Made by a program: the position numbers and the translations under genes
The notes under the pieces: generated by a model
Database searches by the model: none
What the model was told of the DNA's origin: nothing
The model's input: only the letters and a program-made list of their open reading frames with translations
From: Halichondria panicea
Taxonomy: Eukaryota > Porifera > Demospongiae > Suberitida > Halichondriidae
Assembly: GCF_963675165.1 (NCBI RefSeq)
Contig: NC_087380.1
Location: forward strand, 3,711,803 to 3,775,802
DNA: 64,000 nucleotides
Direction of reading: 5' to 3'
Part shown: positions 23,595 to 35,784 of the stretch, piece after piece
Position numbering within the stretch: position 1 is the first letter of the stretch
Layout of the letters: each line of letters starts with the position of its first letter

Positions 23595-24555
23595 GGGTTT
23601 ATTTTTACTTTGCTATCTTCTGGAGTTGGTCTCTTTGTTAGGGGATGCTTTGCTGCTATGAACTTCGTAGGCCTATGCTACTAGCCCTGACTGAGCCAAT
23701 AATTATTATTTGGCCTTCTAACCAACTCCATCTTCTTGCCCTGTGCCTACTTAGTATTCATGCCAAGTTTCATATTTTTTTAGGCGTCATATGATCCACG
23801 TTAAGTGGCCTTGAAGCAACTCGACCATGTGATCTCTGAGGTGGCTGATGTGTTCCTGGAATTTGTTCACGTTCCACCCCATCAGGCCTCTGAACGATTC
23901 GTAAACCCGAGCGCCTGTGAAGTCAAATGTGTGCGGCACTTCGGCTTTGCACCACCAAAGAAAATCATGACGTCGTCCACCCACTTTTTCAGTGATAGGG
24001 CCTTGTCAGCATCAGTAGCACCCATCACGATTGCTGGCTCCAGCAAGGCTGTGGTGGGCAGCATGGCAATGACAGCCAGCTGAGCGTCGGACACAAAGGT
24101 TATTGTGACATCAGGGTCCTCATCTTCAGGAAACAGTATAGGCTCAGAGGATTTGTCCACTGGCGGCTTGTCCACTGCCTGGTTGGGCGATGAAGGGCTC
24201 GTTTGGATACTGGTCTGACAAGGGTCATATATGACAATGTTTGACAGTATAAATACGAATGGTGGAGCTATACGGTCGAGCATTTGAGTATACGTACTTG
24301 TCCAGGACCTCCACGTACCTCAACTCTTGTCCAGGACCTCGCAAGTTAATGGAGTCGTGTTATTGTCAATATGAAACTTACTGAGTAGCCATAAGGCAAA
24401 AAGATGGAGATGGTTAGAAGGCCAAATAATAATTATTGGGTCAGCCAAGGTTAGTGGCATGCATATATATAGGTACACCAAATTATAGCAGCAGAGCATC
24501 CCCTGACAAGGAGACCAACTCCAGAAGATATAGCCAAGCAAAACTATAGCCATAA
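23595..24555. mobile_element. Element with ~190-bp inverted ends
   Basis: The left arm (about 23595-23790) and right arm (about 24365-24555) are inverted copies sharing CTTCTGGAGTTGGTCTC, AATAATTATTATTTGGCCTT and AAGTTTCATATT. Between them the minus strand carries an open frame of 133 codons (23882-24283), including KKWVDDVMIFFGGAKPKC, that continues in another frame to about 23800. I do not recognise it. No clean target duplication was seen. Confidence 0.65.
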
Positions 24556-25373
24556 CTCTGCAGCATGCGCATAGGGAGGACCCTTACCTACTTTTGCGAT
24601 TCTTGTATGTTAGGGTTAGGGTTAGGGTTAGGGGGTTAGGGTTAGAAATGCTCACCCAACGCCGAAAACAAGAATCGCAACCAATAATTTTGGAGCTGCA
24701 AGGAGCAATTACAGGGTTCGTACAAGTATTTTTTACAAATGACGCATTCAAGGAACTTGACAAGGGAGGTGAGAAAAGAGAAATTGCGCTCTACTGTTTC
24801 AACCTTTTTTTAAACTAAGTTCAGCGTATACACAATCGTTTTGCTGCTGGTTCCACAGATTCATCATCTCTACTAATTTCAACTTTCTCTTTTACTTAAT
24901 CCATTATTGGACAGGCCAGAATATTTTTCTAAAGATTTCTAAAGATTCTTTGGATGACGCCAATATTTTTCTCGTCAACTTCCAAAAGTTGATAGTACAA
25001 TTAGCTGCGTTATCTAACAGTTGATAGCATTTACAGTCTAGTAAAATTACTTCAAAACCAACAGTATTATAGACACCAAGTTTGCAATTGAGGAGGGTGA
25101 ACAATCCACATGCAGGGTCTAACAATACTTGGGTATAGTGGTCACGATTTCATAGGACATCTTCCGTTCCAGAGGTTGACAGCCCGTTTAGTATTGCTTA
25201 AGCTCACAAGGGAAATAGTTTTATTGAACTTATATTAGCATTCCTCAGTTTAATGAGAACTTTGAGCCTCTGTGTGAACTTGGCTGAGTTGAACTTACTG
25301 AGTTGAACCTGAATGTGATTGAGACGGTCTATAGGAGATGTATACGATCTAAATGGAAACAATGGCTTCTCTG
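24556..25373. other. Intergenic stretch with an interstitial telomeric repeat
   Basis: Contains the TTAGGG array at 24609-24647 and otherwise short frames. No supported gene. Confidence 0.45.
24609..24647 (+). repeat. Interstitial TTAGGG repeats
   Basis: About six units of the metazoan telomere motif with one expanded G run. A second, shorter block in the opposite orientation (CTAACCCTAACCCTAAC) lies at about 61620. Short internal arrays commonly mark repaired breaks or old fusions. Confidence 0.85.
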
Positions 25374-26411
25374 TTACAATCTCATCTCCGTGAACTTCAT
25401 AGTAGAGTAGTTTGGATCTCTTTGCGACTGGCTGAAGTTTCCTGAAGAACCAGGAAATATCGCTTGATTATCATTATTAAATAAATGGAGGATGGTTCCA
25501 GGCGAAATAAAGAAGATATCCAACTTGAGGGTTTCAGGACAATAGCGGGATGAGTGCCCATCCAGTAATAGTAACAGTGGTCGAGCAGCAGGTGCATACC
25601 GCAGAAAGTGGCATTTAAACCACCGGCAGAAGAGATGCTGGTTCATCCACCCGGAGTCACTCAGCCCATAAACTGAGCCTGGTATTTCTCCAACAGCTAA
25701 ACTTGGGGGCATTGTTTTTCGGGGCCAGACAATCCCACCTGCACTGACACAGCCTACAACTGTTATTTGAGCTTTATTGCCAGATGACACTGAGCAAGGG
25801 TTTTTTTCTCCACGGACAAAAACACCTTTTAGGGGCTTTGGGTCGAGAGGAAATCCTGATTCATCCATGTTGAAGATTAATGCGGCATCGTTAGTTAAGC
25901 CGTATTTCATCAAGATCTGTTCCAGCAAAGAATAGTAGAACTTCAAACTCTCTGGAGACGGTGCTTTTGCACGAGAAATAAAGAGAGAGGTTGCCATCTT
26001 CAATGTTAGAATGGTGTGGCGCCTACAAAAGCCTTGCCACCATCCATTTGATAGGTCATAAGGTATAAGGATTCGTTTGGTCACTACCTTCTGAGCCATT
26101 GCCAATACATCTTGTCGTGATTTTAGGTAGCCAATTTCACAACATTCAATGACAAATGACACTAGTTCTTCCTCTTCTTCTTCTGTTAATATAGTTGGAT
26201 GTCCACTTTTAGCACCAGGCAACACCCTCCCTATTTTGTGATCAAATAAAGTGGATTTAGGGATGCCGTACATTTGAGCAGCTTTACTCAAAGTCATTCC
26301 ACTGAATATTGCCTCAAGCGCAGTTCTCATTTTTCGTTCATCCCAATTGACTCTGTAATGTGCAGGCCTTGTCGATCTGGGTTTTGAGTGGGCAGGAACT
26401 GTATCAGGCAC
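25374..26411 (-). pseudogene. Pogo/Tigger-type DDE transposase, 3' damaged
   Basis: 345 codons. An HTH_psq-like region (SKAAQMYGIPKSTLFDH, residues ~42-58) and a CENP-B-like middle precede the DDE domain, with the first catalytic Asp in FNMDESGFPLDPKP (D183) and the second in LLLLDGHSSRY (D284). Compared with the copy at 46-47 kb, a short stretch is missing after SAGGIVW. The frame changes after residue ~300 (FFISPGTILH), so the third acidic residue and the C-terminus are lost. Probably inactive. Confidence 0.85.
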
Positions 26412-26414
26412 TGC

Positions 26415-27235
26415 TATACTAGCAAAAATCCGATCTCTAAATGGTCGATACTGCCGTTTAGACGGTGCTGGTGAAAAGAAGAGACATTATGATCAGATTA
26501 CAAAATTGCACATGTGGCCAAAAAATGGCGTTGCACATGTGGCCAACGTAGAGCATGCGCAGACTTAGATTTACTGACATACGTCATAAATATTTTTATG
26601 CAGCTATCACGTGGCTCAACTTATAATTTTTACACATCATGGAGCCTGTCAGTATATGGACGACATAAAAGCCATGATTATGGCTGTACAGAGAGATTTC
26701 TGCTGAATTGAAGCAACAATGCCCTCGGATTTTCAGCTCAAAGTGTAAGGAGATATGTTTCAAAAAAATAACCTAAAGGAAATATGCCAGGAGGACAAGA
26801 AGTTGTTGATGAATCAAGCGTATGGAATAAGTGTGCATGAATTAAGCTAATATGTGCAAGCTAATTATCCCAAGACTGGTCCACATATATGTGACAGGCC
26901 TAGAAAAGACATGCAGAGCAAACTTGTATTTAACATCAAATAAAGCAGTGTTTAATAATTGTCGTTGGATTAATCCGTCAAAATACGCCATCCTCGAATC
27001 AACTATTCTAATCATGACGAATCTAGTAAATTATAGTTGTTGTGCACTTTGTAATTGTTGTCCATCACAGTCGTATCATTTAATGTATAGATTAATTATA
27101 CAATCAAATTTTTACTGTACAAGTTATTTCTTTCCTTTTTTATGACAGCTAGGTAAAGCCAAATTTGCCTTTTAGAGCTTTCTTTATCTTGAGGCATGAC
27201 ATATGGAACCACTCTACCAACACTGTCACATCCAC
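26415..27235. other. Stretch without a recognised gene
   Basis: A 14-bp direct repeat, GCACATGTGGCCAA, occurs at about 26507 and 26534. The rest shows only short frames. Confidence 0.4.
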
Positions 27236-27239
27236 CACA

Positions 27240-28760
27240 TCCATGCACCTTCAGCATTCCGACTGTCTACTTCCTGAGTTTCTGTACTTACAGTGACATC
27301 TAGTGTAGCATGACTTCAGCTTCGATACTTGATGGGGCTCCTTAGAGAACCACTTTCCAATCATTTCAGGTAGTATACCAACTTTCACAAATTCGACAGC
27401 TTTGTGTAGGGTGATGGTTATGAACGACTCATGAAGAGAGATTCGTTGTACTATAGCAACTCGTCCTCTCTCCACACAACAAAGTCACCGAACATAATTT
27501 AATTTGGGCTTGAACAAAGTAACGTATGGTAAACATCTAAGCACAAATGACCATTGCTATATCGTTAAAGAAAACATTCAGATTCTTTCGCTTTTTCTTT
27601 ATCAGCATAAGAAAAAGGGCCATTTAATTTCTAGAACACCGTTTCCACAACACATGCACTTTATCACACCATCAGGTGATGCACCCATGAATGGAAACTT
27701 CGAATTAACAATTAGCCCACTTTTCGGTTAAACAAAAATTGGTATGTTTTTGACACTCTTGCATTCTGCACGCATCATAAGCAATTTGTTCATGATCACA
27801 ACCCCAACGTGTGAGCATTTTTTGGGTAACATAAATCAAAGATTTTGATGGTTGAGTTACATCAGTACAAACAGCTGGCCTTAATCGTGAAGCAGTTACA
27901 CATCTAGGTCTTTATTGACTGGCTGAACCACACTTTAGATACTGCCTGCTCTATATAGTATGCAGCTCAATATTGTTTCAGTCAAACTGTACTGCTCGTA
28001 TGGTTTCAGATTTGTTTAACAATTGCAGAAAGTTAATTCCGCGAATCATACAGGCTCGACAAGGGTTCGGGTAATACACCTGTATAGAGCTTAATGGTGT
28101 ATATATACACATCGCAATAGCCAGGTTGGAGCGATAACACTACAGCTTTACCTGCTTCAGAAATACCTTTGTAAAAGCAACCAAGTTCTTCAGAACTATA
28201 GGGGATCAACAATATCTTTTAAGTTTTCATTAATTTGGTAGTGCTACAGCTCGGCTCCATTTCTTTTTCTTCTCTTTAAATCAGATGCTGTAAAATCAAT
28301 ACTAGAATATTACACAGCCTGAAACGTAGGTAGAAGCCACAAACATGGCAATGAGGTGCAGGATAATGACTTCTTGTGCTTCTAAGAAGTGCTGCTACAT
28401 GTGAACACACCTCCCTAGGCCTGCCATGCATGTACAATGCCCAAGCAACACACAACCCGCTTTTTCAATCCAACACTTAACAGGAATAGCAGGTCCTTGT
28501 GAATGGCGAACATGGATGAATGGCGAACATGGATTCTGAGCCTGGGATGGGAACAGCTTTTACATCACCTATATACCCAACCATTTGCATAATAATTGCA
28601 GGCTGTTAAACTTTTGCCGTAAGCTTTCATGCTTTCACCGATATACTCGCTAGTGGTAGATGTCTGGATACTCCACCTCAGGCCACTTGTCCCATGGATA
28701 TGCAGTTGTTGATTCATCAAAGCGAATAAGTAGGGATCCTATAAGTCCTCCAAGTTTGAA
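27240..28760 (-). pseudogene. SWIM zinc finger plus YqaJ-type recombinase relic
   Basis: Read 5'-3' on the minus strand: AYPWDKWPEVEYPDIYH (about 28700), the SWIM-like GHCTCMAGLG motif (about 28440), VTASRLRPAVCTDVTQPSKS and TRWGCDHEQIAYD (about 27890-27800), PFMGASPDGVIKCMCCGNG then VLEIKWPF (about 27700-27610), and a C-terminal block with FGDFVVWREDELL and VEFVKVGILPEMIGKWF (about 27480-27340). The order matches metazoan YqaJ-family exonuclease/recombinase proteins with an N-terminal SWIM finger. Catalytic D (SPDG) and E-x-K (EIK) are still visible, but repeated frame changes and stops make it a relic. Confidence 0.7.
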
Positions 28761-29135
28761 ATCATCAAAAATCAAGTACTGTACTAAACTTCTTTTTTTT
28801 ATATCTTTGCTGTGCTATAAAGTTTTACAGAAAAGATTTGAGAGTGTGTGGTAAGCGTGATCACCATAGATGGCATTTCTTTGCATGGCCACAAATAGCT
28901 TTTGCCACTCACTATACTGTTGCTATTAACGGCTGTTAGCTTAAAACCACGCCCCGTGCATACACTGCAAAAACGATGGTGTGGTGTGAAACAGTTGTCT
29001 CAATAGTCCCACCACATATGGTGGGCATTTCCCACCGAGAAAACAAAGTGGGGATATCCCACTGTCACATGGTGTGAAAATCCCACCAACTTATGATTTT
29101 CACAATTGCATGTCAAGCAACAACACATCCAATAT

Positions 29136-31500
29136 TTACATATTACACAAACAAAAATAACTAGCTAAGCCTGACTCTGAAGTGAAGCAATGAAGTGATT
29201 CACAGAAGGTGGTAGTTTCTTTATATCCTAGTAATGCATGTTCTAGAAAGGAATAAACGTTATGACATCCTGGCGTATACTGGATGTGGAATGAGAAGAA
29301 GGAAGACATCAGATACAGTGGGATGGATTGAATTGAGGTACATTCGCATATTAAGGTTTTATCCACAATAAGGAATGCTTGCACTTCTTGGTCCTCACCA
29401 GTTAGCACAACATACGGCGACTTTTGCCTCTTCTTGATGTCTTCAAGCAGCTCTGCGTGATTATATAAATGGGGTAATTCAACATTAATTTTACAGAAAC
29501 ATGTTTGCGATGTAAGTAAATTGTTAGTAGCGGATACACGGTTATTATACAAGCAATAACATACCTGACATGGAACCAACAGCTTATGATGGTCTGGCTT
29601 GCTTCTACTATCAGCCAAGAGAAACGGAAGTATTGTCAGAGCCAGTAGAGAGTCATTCCAACCTAAATTTAGTGGGTGAGCGAAAGTCAAATATAAATTG
29701 CGTACACACAAAAGATTATGGTATTAATAGTCTGCTTAAAATAACTATACATCCACATACTGATTACAAAATACATCACATAATAATTATACACACAGCA
29801 CAACACACCTAACGATGAGGCCATTTCAATGACGGCAACAAGTCTTCTCTTTCCATTAGTACTCTCAAAATTGCCCTGAGCAATGATTCGAGGCACCCAT
29901 TTGTCAATCCAATTAGATTAAACGTCACAATAATTCCTGAGATTCGCTCTAGTTCTCGCAACAACTGCATAAATAATTATAGATGATGGTTGAGCATAAC
30001 GTAGAGCTTATAATTATGTACAAGCTCTACTAAGTGACAGACATGATTAGATACCTGTTGACTCTCCTGAAGAAAGGGGAAATTCGAAAATATTGTAATA
30101 AGATCCATCCCTTTCATTATGTCTCGTCTACGCAGCGCAAATGATAGGCCCATCAGTTGTTCTATCACTGCAGCATTTCGGGAAGCCTTGCCCCACTCAG
30201 CACAGAGCACACGATTGTGCCGCTCGTATGGTGCCTCATCTTCTCCAGGTGGTATGAGAGGGGGTTGGAAAGAGTCGCTCCGATGAGCACCAGGAAGTTT
30301 GTTGAAAACTTTTCGGCTGCCACTGCTGCCATTCTCACCGGATTCACTTTGTGCAGTTCGCTTCTTTTGGTTAAAGTCCTTAAACCGGTCGATTAAAGTT
30401 TGCACAATGCCACCCTATTCAACAAGAATACGATTTGTAAATTCAGCCATTGTGACACACAAAGAAACTCACATATGATGTTTCCATTCCTTTAGCAGCA
30501 AGAAAGGGATGCTTCTCTATGATTTGCCGAGCAATACTAACGTAGTCGTCATGGGATGGGGACTTCTTATACTGGTACATTGCATGTGCAATTGTCGTGT
30601 ATAAATTGGCTCGCGCAACACCAGTCATTTTTTTGGCAGCCAAGCAAGCCTCAACGTCAGGTCGATAGTTTTTAGGAAAGTGAAAAGGATCAGGCAAAGG
30701 TGTATCTTCTTGTTTTATACGCTTTACAAGACTTGGCAGTGGTATCATAGTATATTCTTCTTTTCGCAAACTATCGTCAGCTCTCGCTTCATCAACGCTA
30801 ATGGTGTCATTAGAACTGTCTTTAGTGAAGCACATTCGCTTTCGTTTCAACTTAAAGGGATTATCATCGTCGGATATTCGGATTCGCTGTTTATAACTGC
30901 AAATAAATTAATAAAGAACAATCAACTTGTCATTTTTAACTTACATGGTGTTCGCTTACATAGTGTTCGAACAGGAGTGTTCGTAACAGGAGTGTTCGTA
31001 ACAGGAGTGCTTGTAACAGGAGTGTATACATCTAAAACGCATAATTATATTAATATAACAATAATAAATAAATAAACATCTGTGCCTGCATGCCTCCACT
31101 AACCTCAACTGGACTACTTTCCATGCTGTTAGTAGATCTATTTCCCACTTCCATCTACATGATTGTACATAGACAATTTGATTTGAGTTTGTATCAATAT
31201 TAACAAGCTCACCTCGTGGACATCCTCCGTAGAACATCTCGAGACATCTGTCAACAAAGGAGATACAACAACCTTTAATTTATCTTTGTGTTCAATTGTG
31301 GCATCTTCATCCAGATCTATGTACTGTTCCCACTCGGGATCAAAGCGTTGAAATGTGATAGAGAGTTTCACATTTTTTGTGTAATCAAAACACTTCATAA
31401 ACGTCCGCTTTAAAAAGGAAATATCACTTTCCCCATTATCTTCAGGAATGCTTATGGGTTTATTCCTGTCAATGTAGGACAGCAGTACTCGTCTTGCCAT
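29136..31500 (-). CDS. PB1-like / SAMD3-like protein encoded by a TIR element
   Basis: About eight exons. The first (31500 to about 31213) encodes MARRVLLSYIDRNKPISIPE.., a PB1-like ubiquitin fold, and ends at a GTGAGC donor. Small exons follow near 31095-31130 and 30970-31030; the latter encodes four TPVT(N/S) repeats from a 15-bp tandem unit. The exon at about 30475-30897 carries DPFHFPKNYRPDVEACL and IIEKHPFLAAKGMETS. The exon at about 30060-30405 carries DRFKDFNQKKR, ERHNRVLCAEWGKASRN and FALRRRDIMKGMDL. Blocks near 29820-29960 (SNWIDKWVPRIIAQGN, apparent frame change) and 29575-29680 (NDSLLALTILPFLLADS) precede the last exon (about 29170-29455: EDIKKRQKSPYVVL, VQAFLIVDKTLICE). Cellular role unknown. 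One likely indel near 29930 may disable it. Confidence 0.6.
30968..31028. repeat. 15-bp coding tandem repeat
   Basis: Four units of GTAACAGGAGTGTTC-type sequence (minus strand ACTCCTGTTACGAAC) encode the TPVTN repeats of the SAMD3-like protein. Confidence 0.85.
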
Positions 31501-31784
31501 AATAGTCGAATCTAGCTAGCTAGCTATAGCTCAGTTAGATCTACACGTGTACATTTGGTGTTCTTAAATTAGAATGTATAATAATTGAGCATGCGCATCA
31601 TAATAATTAGTTATTTGAATGGTGTTAATTGTCTGTGTATTAATTTTATTTCCCACCACTTTGTAAGTGGTATGCCCCCACCAGAAAGTGGGAGTTCCCC
31701 ACCAAAATGCCGATGGTGGGAAGTCACACCATAGGTGGGAAAATAAATTGGTGGGATAATTCCACCGCAGTTTTTACAGTGTAA

Positions 31785-33205
31785 CCTATACAAATTCAAA
31801 GTTCCTTACAATCGGAATGAATCAAATGCAGCTGCATGACACATCATCATGCAGTGCAGAAAAATCTTCTAGTTCACCGTATATAGTACCTTTTTCTTTT
31901 TCTTTTTCTTTCTTTTTCTTTTACCCGATGATCAGTTGTCAAAACCATCTCTGGATACCCAGTATAGGGATGACTATATACAATCAAAAATCAAAGTACT
32001 GTACTAAACTTCTTTTGCATAATACTCGGGGAAATTTTGGAATGTATTTTATCTTTCTTGTTTTTTTCGACGGGTGTTTCCAATCAGTTCGTCTTGAAAA
32101 CGTTAAGAAATTAATGCCACTAAAGCTCTGTACTGTACAATATAAATTTTTTCATGATTTTACCGATACATATCGAATATAAAACAGGAATGTAAATTTC
32201 AAGCAGAAGTGCTCCTTTTCACCACTATCGGATTATGTTCAATAAAGACTGCTCCCTGCCTAAACCTGACTGGGTCGATACATTAACATAATTATGGTAG
32301 CCAAAGCACGTTTTCTCGGAATGGAGTGAAACTTTGTAGGAGCAGGATCTTTACATCATTATACGTATATTGCACCGATTGGCAAACCCTGAATCAAAGT
32401 TAAGAACTCGTCCTTTACGAGTTCATTGATGTTTTTAAGTTTTTAAGAGTCGTAAGTATAACAGAGAAGTCGAGTTATTCCCCTCGTGAGAGTCATAATG
32501 GCTTTGATCTCGGCAGCTGATGTATCTTTCCTTAAGGAAGCACTCTCCTACCTCAGCCGGGATGATAGATGATTGGATTTGCTGTGCTCCTCGGATAGCG
32601 TTTTGGTAGTGTTGTTTTTCCTAATTTTAACCCAAAGATACATCAAGCACCACCTTATGGAACAATGGAATGGGACAATGTAATGAGAGAGATCACCCGT
32701 GCCTTACTATCTATGTCGAGTGGATTATTCAAATCCATTAGCAAGACATAATTCCTATAGAGAAGTCACATATACTGAATGGAGTGAAACTTTGTAGGAG
32801 CATGCAGGCAAGTAGGATCTTTACATCATTATAGTTACGTGTTGCATCGATTGGCAAACCCTGAATCACAGTGAAGAACTCGTCCTTTACGAGTTTGTTG
32901 GTTAGTTTTAGTTTTTAGTTTTAATGAGTCGTAAGTATAACAGAGAATTCCCCTCGTGAGAGTCATAATGGCTTTGCATGGATCTCGGCAGCTGATGTAT
33001 CTTTACCTTGATAGCATTTGGTCAGTGTGGTTTTCCTAATTTTGACCCAAATATACAAGCACCACCTTATGGAGCAATGGAAGAGCAAGACATAATTCTT
33101 GGACGACAGCTTGGCTACTGTGACAGTACATTATAGAGTGCGGTAGGGCAGTATTATAGAGCAGAGCGGGGAAGTAAGCAATATGGATGGGGGCAGGGCA
33201 GGACT
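31785..33205. repeat. Non-coding region with a direct duplication
   Basis: About 32319-32671 and 32777-33081 are direct copies. Shared strings include GAATGGAGTGAAACTTTGTA, GAACTCGTCCTTTACGAGTT, CCCCTCGTGAGAGTCATAAT and CAAGCACCACCTTATGGA. A pyrimidine-rich CTTTTT run lies at 31889-31921. Part of 31980-32040 also resembles 28770-28800. No gene seen. Confidence 0.75.
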
Positions 33206-33208
33206 CAC

Positions 33209-33314
33209 GGTGATGAGGCTGCTGCTCGAGATTGGAAAGCCGTTCGTTGAAGGTCGCCAGGTCGGTGGGTGTGTCCTCCAGTGTAGGGGAGATGGAGCCG
33301 GATGGAGAAGACAT
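33209..33314 (-). CDS. Possible orphan first coding exon
   Basis: An ATG at 33314 opens MSSPSGSISPTLEDTPTDLA to NERLSNLEQQPHH and ends at a good GTGAGT donor (33208). No matching downstream exon was recognised on the minus strand, so it may belong to a decayed element (gag-like N-termini often look like this) or to a gene interrupted by repeats. Confidence 0.25.
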
Positions 33315-33399
33315 ACTTATAAACTCAAGGCGATAGCTATAATCAAGCACGAGGTGGTAGAGATAATTGCAGATGCTGGGCAGCAGTAGGTAGGGCAAG

Positions 33400-34030
33400 C
33401 GGAGTACCTCGATTAACCTTGTTTAACTACCTTAAATATTATTGCAATTGTACATGCATGTGTAGATGACCATCCCTCTACTATCGATATATGATAATAA
33501 TTATAGCCACAGAAATAATTGCCAAAAAATATAGAGGACTAGAAATATGTCATAATTAATACGTCTGAAATGTTAGTTTAATGCATGCTATAAGTGTACT
33601 AGAACTTTGGGACACTATAACACATGTTTATCTATGAGCTAGTTAGCTTGTACAGTGCTATATAGCTGGTGATATCCATCTGGAAGGACTCTCTGGGCAT
33701 GCTGTTGTTACCTTGTCTGATCATGCTGAGAGAATGTGAGACATAGATGGAACTGTAACATAATAGTATGATATAGATCCAGTTAGGGTTGCCTGCTTTC
33801 CTGCGCATAGAGTTCTGCTGTTGACCTCAAAAGCGCATGCGCTAATAATCCAGTTTCTACGGTACTTAGATTCCAATTTTGACACTGATTACCATATGTC
33901 GGGTTTCAAATGCAAGGTGACACTGATATTGTGTTTAAAACATTCGGTATCTATGGTTATAGTGTCCCTCATCCCTCGAGCTTTGGGACACTATAACACA
34001 TAGCCCATTAATAATTATGGTGAGTAGTTG
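33400..34030. other. Stretch without a recognised gene
   Basis: Contains two copies of TTTGGGACACTATAACACAT (33605 and 33980), about 375 bp apart, suggesting a small element between them. No coding signal. Confidence 0.45.
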
Positions 34031-34033
34031 TAC

Positions 34034-35445
34034 TTACTTATATCTCAAGATTATAAGATATTGTGCTGATGCATGTATGCTGGCATCTACCCGCGACCAG
34101 TCCACTTTGCCAGATTCAGCTGCTTCTTGACGGTATGCCTGGTCATATATAACCCAGGATGGCCACCTGAACTTTTGGCTCAGTTTGCCCATGGAGGCCG
34201 TGTACATTAGCATTGATGTTGCTCTTTCGGTGTAATAGTGTACATAGCCGTGTACACCGAGAAACACTGTGTTGATGTCTGGTATTAGCTGTTTAGTCTG
34301 CTGGAAGTCTGTTTCGTGCAGCAAAAGTATCTTGCCCTCCAACGAGTTGGGCATTACTTTGCTACGCTCTTTTGCTGGAGGCAACTCAGTTAGGTCGATG
34401 CATTCATTTGCCAATATACTTTCCAGCAGCCATCGTTTCACTGCTGGTAGCCCTGGTGCTATTAAGCAGTTGACTGTTGAGCTTTTTGGTGATGGTGATG
34501 ACCGCACTGGCCCTACGCTTGGCAGCTCGCTGGCCTCTGCTATTGCCTCTCTTGTCACCGTCAGGTGAGCCAGTGAATGAGCTGCCGGTAGCTCACCAAG
34601 CCTCCCTCTGCCTGCAGTGGGTTAGACCCTGGGTATCCCTACAACTCACCCTGACCCTTGCTTTGACCTTGGTCGACATACACAAATACCCACCATGATT
34701 TCTGCCATGCCATAAACCCTTGCCTTCTACCCTTGGTCGTATGACTTTAATATACACCCAACGCCTTCTCCTGCCTTCTGCCATTGGTCTTTGGTCGTAT
34801 GACCCTTAATATACGCACAAAGCCTTTTCCTTGATCAAATGACCCTTGCCTTTATGACCCTTAATATACATACAAAGCTTTTTCCTTGGTCGAATGACCC
34901 TTGCCTTCTGCTGGTTAATATGCATCCAACCTACACAAAGCCTTTTCTTTGCACCTTCGCCCTCTGCTATCATTATGACTCTTGGTCGAATGATAAATTA
35001 TACTGGTCGAATGACCCTGTTGACATACACACAAAGCTTCTCCCATGACTTCAAAGCCTGCTTTTGCCCTCCTGCTTTTTGAGGTGTATCCGACCTGTAC
35101 CTATGATACTAAGTAAGCTTGCTGCATCATGCGGCCTTTGCCCTTGGCCCTATTGCTCCTATTGCTTCTACTTACTGGCAGCAAAGGATCACATTCATAA
35201 GAATGGAGAGTGGGGTCCTAGCTACTGGCAGAAGGGTACCCACCTGCTATTGGTCCTGCTGGGACCGTTGTGGGGATAGTTCTACCAGCAATCAGTCTAG
35301 CATCCAGAGAGGCCACAACCCTTGGGAGGGCCGTCGCTATTGCTGCCTCCACAGCATTAGTGACCAACGTCTGCATCATGGTGGCTGTTGTTGCTCCTGA
35401 TCCAGATGGGGTTGTTGTAGCCATTCCCGCTGCCACAGTGGTCAC
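34034..35445 (-). pseudogene. Retroelement gag-like relic with internal tandem repeats
   Basis: The N-terminal part (35445-35218) reads MMQTLVTNAVEAAIATALPR and SLDARLIAGRTIPTTVP. The C-terminal part (34558-34034) reads APGLPAVKRWLLESILANEC, IDLTELPPAKERSK, QTKQLIPDINTVF, KLSQKFRWPSWVIYDQAYRQ and EAAESGKVDWSRVDASIHA. I know this pattern from gag-like proteins of cnidarian and sponge retroelements. Between the two parts, 34660-35060 is occupied by degenerate tandem repeats that replace the middle of the protein. No polymerase follows downstream. Confidence 0.6.
34660..35065. repeat. Degenerate tandem array
   Basis: Repeated blocks of the type CTTGGTCG(A/T)ATGACCC, TTAATAT(A/G)C(A/G) and CACAAAGC(C/T)TTT recur every 50-70 bp, interrupting the gag-like relic. 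Confidence 0.75.
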
Positions 35446-35784
35446 CGTCGCCGTGGTTGGGTCTGTTATGACATTCTCTTGGATATGTCAGAGAAAAGAA
35501 ACAGTTATCGAGCACAGTATGCACAGATGCACAATGCAGCTACTGACCAATGCGCATATGTGCTATCCCCACGTTCCTAATGCCTGGTCGTGCGCATGCG
35601 TGGCCAAACCCCACCCCCTGCCTCTCAACCAGCTCGCATGTTGTTAACTCCGTTTAATGACATTAATAATAATAATAATTATGGTCTCAGGACAATACAA
35701 TGAGTGTAAAGCTGAAGGCTAATCTGAAACTAGTCAGATTGCCCATGTGAGATAGATTAGAAATGTTATACAAGAACAAGCGTT

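Larger units (their letters stand above)
28963..31781 (-). mobile_element. Complete TIR element carrying a SAMD3-like gene
   Basis: The ends are CACTG(C/T)AAAAAC in inverted orientation, each with TA outside (28961-28962, 31782-31783). Subterminal regions hold several GTGGGA/TCCCAC units. The 2.8-kb interior carries one split gene on the minus strand and nothing resembling a known transposase. A partial relative starts at 16306. Confidence 0.8.
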
